Positions 1 to 8,178 of a DNA stretch of 64,000 nucleotides are shown in pieces. Origin of the DNA: Myceligenerans salitolerans. GTDB taxonomy: Bacteria; Actinomycetota; Actinomycetes; Actinomycetales; Cellulomonadaceae. The number at the start of each line of letters is the position of its first letter. Position 1 is the first letter of the stretch. The notes beneath the pieces were generated by a model. It searched no databases and was not told the origin of the DNA. It was given only the letters and a program-made list of their open reading frames with translations. The stretch covers positions 1 through 64,000 of the forward strand of contig NZ_JAFMPK010000034.1 in NCBI RefSeq assembly GCF_017349295.1, in the 5' to 3' direction. The translations under genes and the position numbers were made by a program.

Positions 1-899
1 CGCTTTTCCTCCCGGTGGGTGTGGATGAGGTAGGGGATGATGATGGCGGCGACGATGATCAGGAGGATGGCGCCGACGGCGGCGGCGTTGGCGTAGTCGA
101 AGCTGGATTTGAAGACGAACATGTCCACGGCGGGGACTTTGGTCTGGTAGTTGGCTGGTTTGGAGATCGACATGATGAGGTCGAAGGATTTGAGGGACAT
201 GTGTCCGATGATGATCAGTGCGGACAGGGCTACCGGGGACAGTTGGGGAAACAGGACGTGGCGGTAGAGCTGGAGTTCGCTGGCGCCGTCCATGCGTGCG
301 GCTTCGCGTAGTTCGTGGGGGATGCCGCGGAATCCGGCCAGGAACAGGGCCATGACGTAGCCGGACAGTTGCCAGATGGCGGGGATGGCGATGGCCGTGA
401 TGCCGAGGGTGACGTTGTTCCACCAGTTGTTCTGCAGGAAGTCCAGGCCGATGATCTGGAAGAGGCGGTTGAGGCCGGAGGCTTGTTGGTCCTGGTTGGA
501 GTTGAGCAGCCAGCGCCATACGACGCCGGAGGCGACGAAGGAGACGGCCATGGGGAACAGGTAGATGGAGCGGAAGAAGCCTTCGCCCTTGACGGGTTTT
601 TCCAGGAGCCAGGCCCAGCCGAAGCCCATGAGCATGGTGCCGGCGAGGAACACGCCGGTGAACAGCAGCAGGTTGGTCAGGGAGTGCTGGAAGTCCTCGC
701 TGGCCAGGAGGGTCAGGTAGTTGTCGAACCAGACGGTGACCGCGGGTTGCTGGCCGGTGGCCTGGGCCGCGGTGTGGTTGTCGGTGAACGACATCTGGAA
801 GTTCGCCGCGATCAGCCCGTAGACGAACACCCCCAGAAGCAGCAACGAAGGAGCGAGCAGAAGCAGGGCAGGCCCCACCCGCCGCAGGGTCTTGGACAT
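1..899 (-). CDS. Sugar ABC transporter permease, MalF type (3' end cut by window edge)
   Basis: Inner-membrane permease of a CUT1-type sugar ABC importer. Reading the minus strand from the ATG at 897-899 gives MSKTLRRVGPALLLLAPSLL, a first membrane helix and several more hydrophobic segments. The EAA cytoplasmic loop (ELREAARMDGAS, followed by FPQLSP), which docks on the ATPase, lies about two thirds along. The frame is open to base 1 and its last visible residues (HREEK) look like a normal C-terminus, so only a few codons are probably missing. It follows the substrate-binding lipoprotein gene at 1054-2340 on the same strand after a hairpin-bearing gap. The second permease should lie to the left of the window. 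The substrate cannot be read from the sequence. Confidence 0.9.
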   Translation of the reverse strand, partial: MSKTLRRVGPALLLLAPSLLLLGVFVYGLIAANFQMSFTDNHTAAQATGQQPAVTVWFDNYLTLLASEDFQHSLTNLLLFTGVFLAGTMLMGFGWAWLLEKPVKGEGFFRSIYLFPMAVSFVASGVVWRWLLNSNQDQQASGLNRLFQIIGLDFLQNNWWNNVTLGITAIAIPAIWQLSGYVMALFLAGFRGIPHELREAARMDGASELQLYRHVLFPQLSPVALSALIIIGHMSLKSFDLIMSISKPANYQTKVPAVDMFVFKSSFDYANAAAVGAILLIIVAAIIIPYLIHTHREEK

Positions 900-958
900 G
901 GGTTTCCTCGAAGGTCGATGCACCCGCCACGAAGCCCGCCGGGGAAGGCCGCGGCCGG

Positions 959-1003
959 GCAGGACCTCCGGGCGCCGTCGTGGGAGCCACCCGGAGGTCC
1001 TGC
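959..1003 (-). terminator. Strong hairpin between binding-protein and permease genes
   Basis: A perfect 14-bp inverted repeat (959-972 with 990-1003, arms GCAGGACCTCCGGG and CCCGGAGGTCCTGC) with a 17-nt loop lies in the 154-nt gap between the two ABC genes. No U-tract follows. Hairpins in this position usually stabilise the upstream mRNA or partly terminate, giving more binding protein than permease. That role is inferred. Confidence 0.65.
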
Positions 1004-1053
1004 GCCGCCGTGTTACGCCCGGCGGGCTTGCGGGTCGTGCTGGGTCGGTCGTC

Positions 1054-2340
1054 TCAGCTTTGTGTGGCTGTGGCGAGTTCGGTCTGGAAGGCGTCCAGGT
1101 CGGAGGCGCCGGTGGTGAACTTGCTGGTGGCGTCGCTGATCGCGTTCAGGGTCGCGACCGGGGTCGCGGCGCCGTGTGCCAGGGAGGAGACGATGGTGTC
1201 GTTCGCGAACGACTCGATCGCGCCTTGCTGGTACTCGGAGAAGTCCGCGGGGTCGGCATCGGTCCGTGCCGGGATGGAGCCCTTGGCGGCGTTGAACGCG
1301 GTCTGCCCCTCCAGGGACCCGATGGTCTCCAGCCACGCCTTGGTGCCCTCGGGGTGGGGCGCACCGACCGGCAGGGTGAAGGAATCGGCCAGGAAGTCGA
1401 ACGTGCCGGCAGTACCCGGAGAAGCAACGGCCACGAAGTCGGTGCCCAACTCCTTGTCCTGCTCCTCGAACGCGGCCACCGCCCAGTCACCCATGATGTT
1501 GAACGCGGCCTGACCATCGATGACCTGCTGAGTGGCCTCCGGCCAGTCCAGACCGTCCCGGTCGGAGTTCGTGAACGACATGATCGTCTCGAAGTCCTCC
1601 AACGCACCGGTCACCTCATCCGAGGACCAGTCCGTCGACCCGTCCCACAGACCCGAGTACGCCTGCGCACCCAGATCGGCCAGCAGCACCGTCTCCAGCA
1701 GATGCACCTGCGTCCACGTGGTCGCCACCGAGATCGGCGTCACCCCCGCCTCGTCCAGCTCCTCCAGATCCGCGATGAACGCATCCAGGTCCTCGTACTC
1801 ACCCGAGGGATCCAGCCCCGCATCCTCCAGCACCGCAGGATTGGCCCACAACACGTTCGCCCGGTGAATGTTCGACGGGATCGAGTAGATCGCCCCGTCC
1901 TCGGTCGAGAGCCGCTCCACCAGATCCGCCGGGAACGCGTCCGTCAGCCCGAACTCCTCGTACAGACCCGACACGTCCTCGATCTGAGCCGCATCGATGT
2001 AGTCCTGCAACTCCGCACCCGCGTGAGCCTGGAACGTGTCCGGCGGGTCCTGCGCCTGCAGACGCGTCTGCAGCAGATCCTTCGCCGCCGACCCCGCACC
2101 ACCAGCCACCGCACCGTTCACGAACTCGATGTCCGGGTGCTGCTCCTGGAACACCCCCACCAGAGCATCCAACCCCGCCTTCTCCGAACCCGCAGCCCAC
2201 CACGTGAACACCTCCACCTGATCACCGCCACCCTCGGAGCCGGCATCACCAGAACCACTACCGCCACCACACGCCGCCAGAACCATCCCCAGCACAGCGG
2301 CCGAAGCCACCACACCGGCCGACTTCTTGCTGATTCGCAT
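1054..2340 (-). CDS. Sugar ABC transporter substrate-binding lipoprotein
   Basis: Extracellular solute-binding protein family 1, 428 aa. It starts MRISKKSAGVVASAAVLGMV and has a lipobox (LAAC) followed by a Gly/Ser linker, so it should be lipid-anchored outside the membrane. The mature part has the two-lobe signature of CUT1 sugar binders (EVFTWWAAGSEKAGLDALV near the start, FNIMGDWAVAAFEEQD in the middle). I chose the ATG at 2338-2340 because a longer upstream reading adds a non-homologous Arg/Pro-rich stretch and would place codons in the promoter. It is the first gene of the minus-strand ABC operon and faces the ROK regulator at 2613. The substrate is unknown. Confidence 0.93.
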   Translation of the reverse strand: MRISKKSAGVVASAAVLGMVLAACGGGSGSGDAGSEGGGDQVEVFTWWAAGSEKAGLDALVGVFQEQHPDIEFVNGAVAGGAGSAAKDLLQTRLQAQDPPDTFQAHAGAELQDYIDAAQIEDVSGLYEEFGLTDAFPADLVERLSTEDGAIYSIPSNIHRANVLWANPAVLEDAGLDPSGEYEDLDAFIADLEELDEAGVTPISVATTWTQVHLLETVLLADLGAQAYSGLWDGSTDWSSDEVTGALEDFETIMSFTNSDRDGLDWPEATQQVIDGQAAFNIMGDWAVAAFEEQDKELGTDFVAVASPGTAGTFDFLADSFTLPVGAPHPEGTKAWLETIGSLEGQTAFNAAKGSIPARTDADPADFSEYQQGAIESFANDTIVSSLAHGAATPVATLNAISDATSKFTTGASDLDAFQTELATATQS

Positions 2341-2466
2341 CTCGTGTCCCTCAAACCTTCGTTGGTCGGTGGATCGAACCCGCCTCCGGAGAGCCGCGAT
2401 CCCGGGGGAGGACGGCGGTGTGCCCGGAGGCGGTCGGGCGTCTGAGGCGCCCGAGAACCGCGCCCT

Positions 2467-2496
2467 ATCAAACGGGGATCCGGCCTTGATGTCAAG
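2467..2496 (-). promoter_or_regulatory. Promoter with overlapping palindrome for the left ABC operon
   Basis: On the minus strand a consensus -35 TTGACA (2490-2495) is followed after 17 nt by TTTGAT (2467-2472, four of six matches to TATAAT). The 12-bp palindrome CTTGATGTCAAG (2485-2496) overlaps the -35 box and is a plausible operator for the divergent ROK regulator. The predicted leader is about 120 nt long. Confidence 0.6.
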
Positions 2497-2612
2497 AAGT
2501 GAACGCAAGGCGGCGTAGCTGGTAAGACTCCGTTCAGGGCATGTACTCAACGCCTGCGGGCGCCGGTGACCGTCGTGATCTCGCAGATGAGGGCGGCCCG
2601 GCGGTTTATTGT

Positions 2613-3806
2613 GTGGCTGTGCGCGCGGATCGGGTGACCCCGGGTTCGCAGACCTCGCTTCGTGAGGCCAACCGAGCCCGGATCGTGAGCGCCGTCCAGC
2701 AGCGTGGGTCGCTCACGCAGATCGAGCTGGCCGGCGTCACCGGCCTGTCCCCGGCCACGATCTCGAACATCGTCAAGGAACTGTCGGCGGCCGGTGTCCT
2801 GGCCACCGCCCAGTCCGTCCGCAACGGCCGTCGCGCGCTGCAGGTCACGCTCGCACGGAACCTCGGGCTCGTCGCGGGCGTCCGGTTCGGTTTCCGGTCG
2901 ATGAGCGTGGCGCTGGCCGACGCGTCGATGCGCGTCCTGGCCGAGCAGCGCATGCCGCTCGCCTCCGACCACCGCGCCGACGCCGGCGTGCGTCGCACCG
3001 CGCTGCTCGTCACCGAGATGATCGAGTCCGTCGGCGCCTCGCCCGACGAGCTGCTCGCGGTCGGCGTCGGGGTACCGGTGCCTGTCGACCCGTCCAGTGG
3101 TGAGGTGGTGACGCTCGGCATGATGCGCGGCTGGGACGGCGTCGACGTCGCCGCGCTGTTCCAGGCCGAGCTGGGCGTGCCCGTCACCGTCGACAACGAG
3201 GCGACGCTCGCCGCGATCGCCGAGTACCGGTACGGGGCCGGCCAGGGTGCCGACTCCGTCGCCTACGTCCGCGTCTCCCACGGCGTCGGCGCGGGTCTCG
3301 TCATCGGCGGGCACGCCGTGCGGGGCAGGGCCGGCGTCGCGGGGGAGATCGGGCACGTGTCGGTGGACGAGAACGGCCCTGTCTGCCGGTGCGGCAACCG
3401 GGGCTGCCTGGAGATGCTGGTCGGCGCGTCCAGCCTGCTCGGCATGCTGCCGGCCGGGGCGGGGCACCTCACGCTCGCCGACCTCGTCGCGCGCGCGACG
3501 AACGGTGACCCCGGCTGCCGCCGGGTCGTGTACGACGCCGGACGCCACCTGGGCGTGGCGCTGGCCAACCTGTGCAACATCGTGGACCCGGCGGTCGTCG
3601 TCGTCGGCGGACAGCTCGTGGAGGTCGGTGACCTCCTGCTCGACCCCTTGCGGACGACACTCGGCCAGCGCGTGGTCGCCACCTCGCGCGGGCCGGTCGA
3701 CGTCGTACCCTCCGAGCTCGGCGGATCCGCCGGCGTGCGGGGCGCGCTGGCCGTCGCGCTCGACTCGGCGAGGTCCGCGGGCGCGCTCGGTGTGGTGGGA
3801 TCATGA
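2613..3806 (+). CDS. ROK-family transcriptional regulator
   Basis: NagC/XylR-like repressor of about 397 aa. An N-terminal winged helix-turn-helix (TQIELAGVTGLSPATISNIV) is followed by the two-lobe ROK sugar-binding fold with the zinc motif CRCGNRGCLE and the DNEATLAA segment. It probably senses a sugar and controls the divergent ABC operon, whose promoter carries a palindrome. The frame is open further upstream; I prefer the GTG at 2613 (or 2619) because the extra N-terminal residues look non-coding. Its stop overlaps an ATG at 3803, so it is read together with the transporter genes downstream. Confidence 0.88.
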   Translation: MAVRADRVTPGSQTSLREANRARIVSAVQQRGSLTQIELAGVTGLSPATISNIVKELSAAGVLATAQSVRNGRRALQVTLARNLGLVAGVRFGFRSMSVALADASMRVLAEQRMPLASDHRADAGVRRTALLVTEMIESVGASPDELLAVGVGVPVPVDPSSGEVVTLGMMRGWDGVDVAALFQAELGVPVTVDNEATLAAIAEYRYGAGQGADSVAYVRVSHGVGAGLVIGGHAVRGRAGVAGEIGHVSVDENGPVCRCGNRGCLEMLVGASSLLGMLPAGAGHLTLADLVARATNGDPGCRRVVYDAGRHLGVALANLCNIVDPAVVVVGGQLVEVGDLLLDPLRTTLGQRVVATSRGPVDVVPSELGGSAGVRGALAVALDSARSAGALGVVGS

Positions 3807-3832
3807 GGAGGCGATCTGTGGGAGGGGACGAC

Positions 3833-4969
3833 GTGCCACGAGGTCGGCGGTGGGTAGGCCGGGCCGTCACCCTGCTGGTGGCGGCGGTGGTCTCGACCGT
3901 GTCCGCCTGTGCCGCCCCCGGCGAGACCGCCGAGCCGCCCGAGGGCACCGTCGGGCTGCTGCTGCCCGAGGCGCAGACGGCGCGCTACGAGGCGTCCGAC
4001 CGCCCGACCTTCGCCCGTGTGGTCTCCAGCCGGTGCCCGAGCTGCGACGTCCTGTACGCGAACGCCGGCCAGGACGTCGCCAGCCAGCAGGAGCAGGCCG
4101 AGTCGATGCTCGTGCGCGGCGCGGACGTGCTCGTGCTGGACGCCGTCGACACGGTGGCGGCCGTGGGCATCGTCGAGGAGGCGCACCGGCTCGGCGCCAA
4201 GGTGATCGCGTACGACCGGTTCGTCGAGGGCGCGGACTACTACGTGTCGTACGACTACGAGTTCCTCGGCTACCTCATGGGATCCGCCCTGGTGGGAGCC
4301 CTCGACCCCGAGATCGAGCCCGGTCTGACCACCCTCGAGGCCCGCACCGCGGCCGGGACCGGTGCCGACCCGGGCGTGCTGCTCGTCCAGGGGGCGATCA
4401 CCGACCCCAACTCCCGCGCGATCGCCGACGGAGCTCATCGCGCCCTCGACTCCGCCGACGTCGAGATCCTCGCCGAGTACCACACGCCGGACTGGAGTCC
4501 CGACAAGGCCACCGAATGGGTCGAGGCGATGCTCACCCGGTACCGCGGCCAGGTCGACGGGATCCTGGCGGCGAGCGACGGCGTCGCGGGCGGTGCGGTG
4601 GCCGCCGCGAAGGCCGCCGGGCTCGACCCGGTCCCGCCGACCACGGGCCAGGACGGAGAGCTGGCGGCGGTTCAGCGCATCGTCGCCGGAGACCAGTACA
4701 TGACCATCTACAAGGCGACCGACCAGCAGGCGGCCACGGCGGCCGAGCTGGCCGTCCGGGTGCTGCGTGGTGAGGACCCGCGGACCACGGCCGTCACGGA
4801 CGGCGTGCCCACCCTGCTGCTCGCGCCGCGTGCGGTGGGGGCGGACGACATCGAGCACGTCATCCTCGACGGCCGGGTGTACACGACGGAGCAGATCTGC
4901 ACGCCGTCCTACCGGGACGCGTGCGAGGCCCGCGGCCTCATCGGCGGAGCCGAGGAGAAGCAAGGATGA
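3833..4969 (+). CDS. XylF-like sugar-binding lipoprotein
   Basis: Periplasmic-binding-protein-fold (PBP1) lipoprotein of a CUT2-type monosaccharide importer, 378 aa from the GTG at 3833. That start is preceded by GGGAGGGG at the right distance and gives a compact lipoprotein signal ending in VSAC. An ATG at 3803 overlapping the ROK stop is an in-frame alternative. Segments such as VIAYDRFVEGADYYVSYD and TDPNSRAIADGAHRALDSAD align in style with D-xylose-binding XylF proteins. With the following ATPase and permease it forms a complete importer. GH92 lies downstream, so mannose or another monosaccharide is as likely as xylose. Confidence 0.87.
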   Translation: MPRGRRWVGRAVTLLVAAVVSTVSACAAPGETAEPPEGTVGLLLPEAQTARYEASDRPTFARVVSSRCPSCDVLYANAGQDVASQQEQAESMLVRGADVLVLDAVDTVAAVGIVEEAHRLGAKVIAYDRFVEGADYYVSYDYEFLGYLMGSALVGALDPEIEPGLTTLEARTAAGTGADPGVLLVQGAITDPNSRAIADGAHRALDSADVEILAEYHTPDWSPDKATEWVEAMLTRYRGQVDGILAASDGVAGGAVAAAKAAGLDPVPPTTGQDGELAAVQRIVAGDQYMTIYKATDQQAATAAELAVRVLRGEDPRTTAVTDGVPTLLLAPRAVGADDIEHVILDGRVYTTEQICTPSYRDACEARGLIGGAEEKQG

Positions 4970-5754
4970 ACGAGTCCATCGAACCAGGCTCCGCGCTCCC
5001 TCGGACCCCGGCGGGCCCGGTGGTGTCGCTGCGCGGGGTCAGCAAGCGGTTCGGAGGCGTCCGGGCACTGGTGGACGTGGACGTGGACGTCCACGAGCAC
5101 GAGGTGCTCGCCGTGGTGGGGGACAACGGCGCCGGGAAGTCGACGCTCGCCGGCGTGCTCGCCGGCGCCCACCGGCCCGACTCCGGGCAGGTGCTCGTGG
5201 ACGGCGCCCCCGTGGTCCTGGACTCGCCGGCCGCGGCGCGCGCCCTCGGGATCGCGACCGTGTTCCAGGAGCTGGCGCTCGTCAACGACCTCGACGTCGT
5301 GGAGAACCTCTTCCTCGGGCACGAGGTGGGCAGGGGCGGGTTCCTCGACGAGGTGGAGATGGAACGCCGGGCGTGGCAGGTGCTCGACCAGCTCGCCGCG
5401 AGCGTCCCCTCGGTGCGTGACCCCGTCCGCACGCTGTCGGGCGGACAGCGGCAGGTGATCGCCGTCGCGCGGGCGCTGCTCGGCTCCCCTCGCGTCGTCG
5501 TCCTGGACGAGCCGACGGCGTCGCTCGGCGTGCGGCAGACGGCGCAGGTGCTCAACCTGATCACGCGGTTGCGGGCGCGCGGGCACGCCGTCGTCCTCGT
5601 CAGCCATCAGGCGGGGGACCTGCAAGCCGTCGCCGACCGGATCCTCGTGCTCCGGCTCGGCCGGGTGCACGGCACCTACACCGGGGAGACCTCGTACGAG
5701 GACCTGCTCGCGGCGATGACGGGTGCGGTGCGCCCGAGCCCGGGGAGACGATGA
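4966..5754 (+). CDS. CUT2 sugar ABC transporter ATP-binding protein (single ATPase domain)
   Basis: ATPase of 262 aa that energises the importer. Walker A (GDNGAGKST), Q-loop (VFQELAL), signature (LSGGQRQV), Walker B (VVVLDEPTAS) and H-loop (VLVSHQ) are all present and in order. XylG/RbsA-type partners normally carry two fused ATPase domains of about 500 aa. Here there is only one, as in FrcA-like transporters, so it should work as a homodimer. The ATG overlaps the previous stop (ATGA), giving translational coupling. Confidence 0.9.
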   Translation: MNESIEPGSALPRTPAGPVVSLRGVSKRFGGVRALVDVDVDVHEHEVLAVVGDNGAGKSTLAGVLAGAHRPDSGQVLVDGAPVVLDSPAAARALGIATVFQELALVNDLDVVENLFLGHEVGRGGFLDEVEMERRAWQVLDQLAASVPSVRDPVRTLSGGQRQVIAVARALLGSPRVVVLDEPTASLGVRQTAQVLNLITRLRARGHAVVLVSHQAGDLQAVADRILVLRLGRVHGTYTGETSYEDLLAAMTGAVRPSPGRR

Positions 5755-5790
5755 TGGCAGCCGACGAGACACGCGGGAGCTTGGGGCCAG

Positions 5791-7026
5791 ATGAACGCTG
5801 ACGGGATGCGCGGGGGCGGAAGGACGCTCGCCGCGGTCGATCCGGCGCCGGAACCGCCACGAGTGGGGCCGGGTGCGGTGCTGCGCCAGTGGTTCCACGG
5901 GGAGCACGGCGTGGCGCCGATCGTCGTCGGGCTGGTGCTCGTGTGGGTGGTGCTCGCGGCGATCGCGCCGGACTTCCTCTCCGCCGAGAACCTCGTCAAC
6001 CTCACCCTGCAGAGCGTGCCCGTGGGCGTGATCGCCCTCGGCGTCGTGCTCGTGCTCCTGGTCGGGCAGATCGACCTCTCGGTCGGCTCGGTGAGCGGGC
6101 TGGCCGCGGCGATCGTGGCGGTCGGCACGGTGACGGCGGGCTGGCCGTTCGCGCTGGGGGTCCTCGTGGCCCTCGCCTGCGGTATGGCCGTGGGACTCGT
6201 CTACGGCGTGCTGTCGACCCGGCTCGGGCTGCCCAGCTTCGTGATCACCCTGGCGGGACTGCTCTTCTTCGCCGGTGTGCAGCTGCGCGTCCTCGGGCCG
6301 CTCGGATCGATCAACCTGCCGTTCGAGTCCTGGTTCGTGCGCGCCGTCCAGCAGGGGTTCCTCGACCCTCGCGTGGCCTGGGTGCTCGTCGCCGTGTGGG
6401 TCCTGGCATACCTGGGAACGCAGATCTGGGCGCGGGAGCGCCGGCGTCGCGCGGAACTGTCCTGCGTACCGTGGTCGCAGGTCGTGCTGCGTACGGGGGC
6501 GCTGGCGCTGGTGCTGTCGGCGACGGTCGGCTACCTCTCCACGGCCCGCGGCGTGGGCTACTCGGTGGTGCTGTTCGTCGTGCTGGTGATCATCGCGGAC
6601 GTGGCGTTGCGACGCACACGCTGGGGCCGCTCCGTGCGCGCGGTGGGCAGCGACCGCCGGGCGGCGCTGCTCTCGGGGGTCGCCGTGCACCGCACCGTGG
6701 TCTCGTGCTTCGTGGCGTGCACGACGCTGGCCGCGCTGGGCGGCATCCTGGCGGCGGGTCGGCTGGGCGCGGCGAACCAGGGCACGGGCGGGGCCGACAC
6801 GTACCTCACGGCGATCGCGGCCGCCGTGATCGGCGGGACCAGCCTCTTCGGCGGGCGGGGCAGCGCCTGGTCGGCGCTGCTGGGCGTGCTCGTCATCCAG
6901 TCGGTCGCGAACGGGCTCACGCTGCTCGACCTCGACCAGGCTACGCGTTTCATGGTGACCGGAGCGGTGCTGCTGGGTGCCATCATCGTCGACATGCTGG
7001 TAAGGCGCCGGCGTCAGGAGGCTTGA
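5791..7026 (+). CDS. CUT2 sugar ABC transporter permease (XylH-like)
   Basis: Membrane permease of 411 aa with about ten hydrophobic segments. It carries the family hallmark GQIDLSVGSVSGLAAAIVAV in the first third and GGTSLFGGRGSAWSALLG near the C-terminus, as in XylH/RbsC. It is the third gene of the importer. The 36-nt gap after the ATPase gene contains a 16-codon frame (5751-5801) that overlaps both neighbours; this may couple translation or be chance. The gene stops two bases before the ATG of the LacI gene, so the cluster is one transcript. Confidence 0.9.
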   Translation: MNADGMRGGGRTLAAVDPAPEPPRVGPGAVLRQWFHGEHGVAPIVVGLVLVWVVLAAIAPDFLSAENLVNLTLQSVPVGVIALGVVLVLLVGQIDLSVGSVSGLAAAIVAVGTVTAGWPFALGVLVALACGMAVGLVYGVLSTRLGLPSFVITLAGLLFFAGVQLRVLGPLGSINLPFESWFVRAVQQGFLDPRVAWVLVAVWVLAYLGTQIWARERRRRAELSCVPWSQVVLRTGALALVLSATVGYLSTARGVGYSVVLFVVLVIIADVALRRTRWGRSVRAVGSDRRAALLSGVAVHRTVVSCFVACTTLAALGGILAAGRLGAANQGTGGADTYLTAIAAAVIGGTSLFGGRGSAWSALLGVLVIQSVANGLTLLDLDQATRFMVTGAVLLGAIIVDMLVRRRRQEA

Positions 7027-7028
7027 GG

Positions 7029-8039
7029 ATGGCGGTGCAGGGAACGCGTCGGCCCACGCTCGCGGGCGTGGCGGAGCGCGCGGGTGTGAGTCTGAAGACG
7101 GCCTCCCGCGTGCTGAACGGCGAGCCGAACGTGGCCGAGGCGACGCGGGAGCGGGTGCGGGAGGCGGCGACGGCGCTGGGTTTCCGGCGCAACGCCGTGG
7201 CCGCGGACCTCGCGCGCGGCGGCGCGTCCCGGCTGCTCGGCTTCATCTCCGGGGACATCGCCAACCCGTTCTACTCGGCCCTCGCCAGCGGGATCGAGCG
7301 CGTCGCGCGGGACAACGACCTGCAGCTGATCACCACGTCGTGCGACGAGGACCCGGAGCGCGAACGCCTGCTCACCGAGGAACTGCTGGAGCGCCGCGTG
7401 GGCGGGCTCGTCGTGACCCCGACGACCGGTGACCACGCGCGGCTGGCCGGTGAGCTCGCCGCCGGTACGCCCGTGGTGTTCGTGGACCGTCCGGCCTCCG
7501 GGCTGGAGGCGGACACCGTGGTGATCGACAACCGGGGAGGCATCCGCGCCGCCGTGCGCCACCTGAGCTACCACGGGCACCGGAAGATCGCCTTCGTCGG
7601 GGACAACCCCGAGGTGTGGACCTTCCGCGAGCGGCGGGCCGCCTTCCTCGACGTGATGGACGAGCTGGGCAACCGCGACGCCCAGCGGTGGGTCCGGTCG
7701 GGCGCGCACGATGCGCGTGAGGCGCGGTCGCTCGTGGCGGGGCTGCTGGACGGGCCCGAGCCGCCGACGGCGGTGCTCGCCGAGAACAACCGCGTCACCG
7801 CGGGGGCCCTGCGCGCGCTCGCCGACGTCGCCGGTGGGGAGCGCATCGCGCTGGTCGGTTTCGACGACTTCGACCTGGCAGACCTGCTGGGCGTGACCGT
7901 GGTGTCGTACGACGCCGTGGAGATGGGGCGCCGTGCCGCGGAGCTGGCGACCAGCCGTTACGACCCGGCCACGCCCCCGCGCACGGTGACCCTGGAGACC
8001 CGCCTCATCCCGCGCGGTACGGGCGAGCGGCGCCTCTGA
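7029..8039 (+). CDS. LacI-family transcriptional regulator
   Basis: 336-aa repressor. The N-terminal LacI helix-turn-helix (TLAGVAERAGVSLKTASRVL) and hinge are followed by a PBP1-like sensor (LLGFISGDIANPFYSAL, RKIAFVGDNPE, IALVGFDDFDLADLL). It begins two bases after the permease stop and precedes the GH92 gene. A 15-bp palindrome at the GH92 promoter is a candidate target. The ligand is probably the sugar released by GH92 and imported by the adjacent transporter. Confidence 0.92.
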   Translation: MAVQGTRRPTLAGVAERAGVSLKTASRVLNGEPNVAEATRERVREAATALGFRRNAVAADLARGGASRLLGFISGDIANPFYSALASGIERVARDNDLQLITTSCDEDPERERLLTEELLERRVGGLVVTPTTGDHARLAGELAAGTPVVFVDRPASGLEADTVVIDNRGGIRAAVRHLSYHGHRKIAFVGDNPEVWTFRERRAAFLDVMDELGNRDAQRWVRSGAHDAREARSLVAGLLDGPEPPTAVLAENNRVTAGALRALADVAGGERIALVGFDDFDLADLLGVTVVSYDAVEMGRRAAELATSRYDPATPPRTVTLETRLIPRGTGERRL

Positions 8040-8071
8040 CGGCGGGCCCCGGCCGAGGCTCCCCTCCCGCG

Positions 8072-8093
8072 CGGCGGGGCGCGCGTCCCGCCG
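8072..8093 (+). terminator. Hairpin after the LacI gene
   Basis: CGGCGGG (8072-8078) pairs with CCCGCCG (8087-8093) around an 8-nt GC-rich loop, 33 nt after the LacI stop and just before the GH92 promoter. There is no clear U-tract. Confidence 0.5.
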
Positions 8094-8098
8094 TGTCG

Positions 8099-8140
8099 TT
8101 GACAGTCGGCTCGGGAAGCCCTTACGTTCAGGTCCTGAAC
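8099..8140 (+). promoter_or_regulatory. GH92 promoter with palindromic operator
   Basis: A consensus -35 TTGACA (8099-8104) and an 18-nt-spaced TACGTT (8123-8128) form a promoter. The perfect palindrome GTTCAG-GTC-CTGAAC (8126-8140) covers the -10 and start region, a typical repressor position. The GH92 ATG at 8179 has a good ribosome-binding site (GAGGGAG, 8167-8173). The same arms GTTCAG/CTGAAC recur in the operator at 25118. Confidence 0.65.
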
Positions 8141-8178
8141 CGAATTGACAGCGGTGTCACAAGATCGAGGGAGATCGA

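Noticed and set aside
5751-5801. A 16-codon frame between the ABC ATPase and permease genes (MMAADETRGSLGPDER)
   Set aside because: It overlaps both neighbours and could couple translation, but there is a single instance with no ribosome-binding site of its own, so I list it only as a note.
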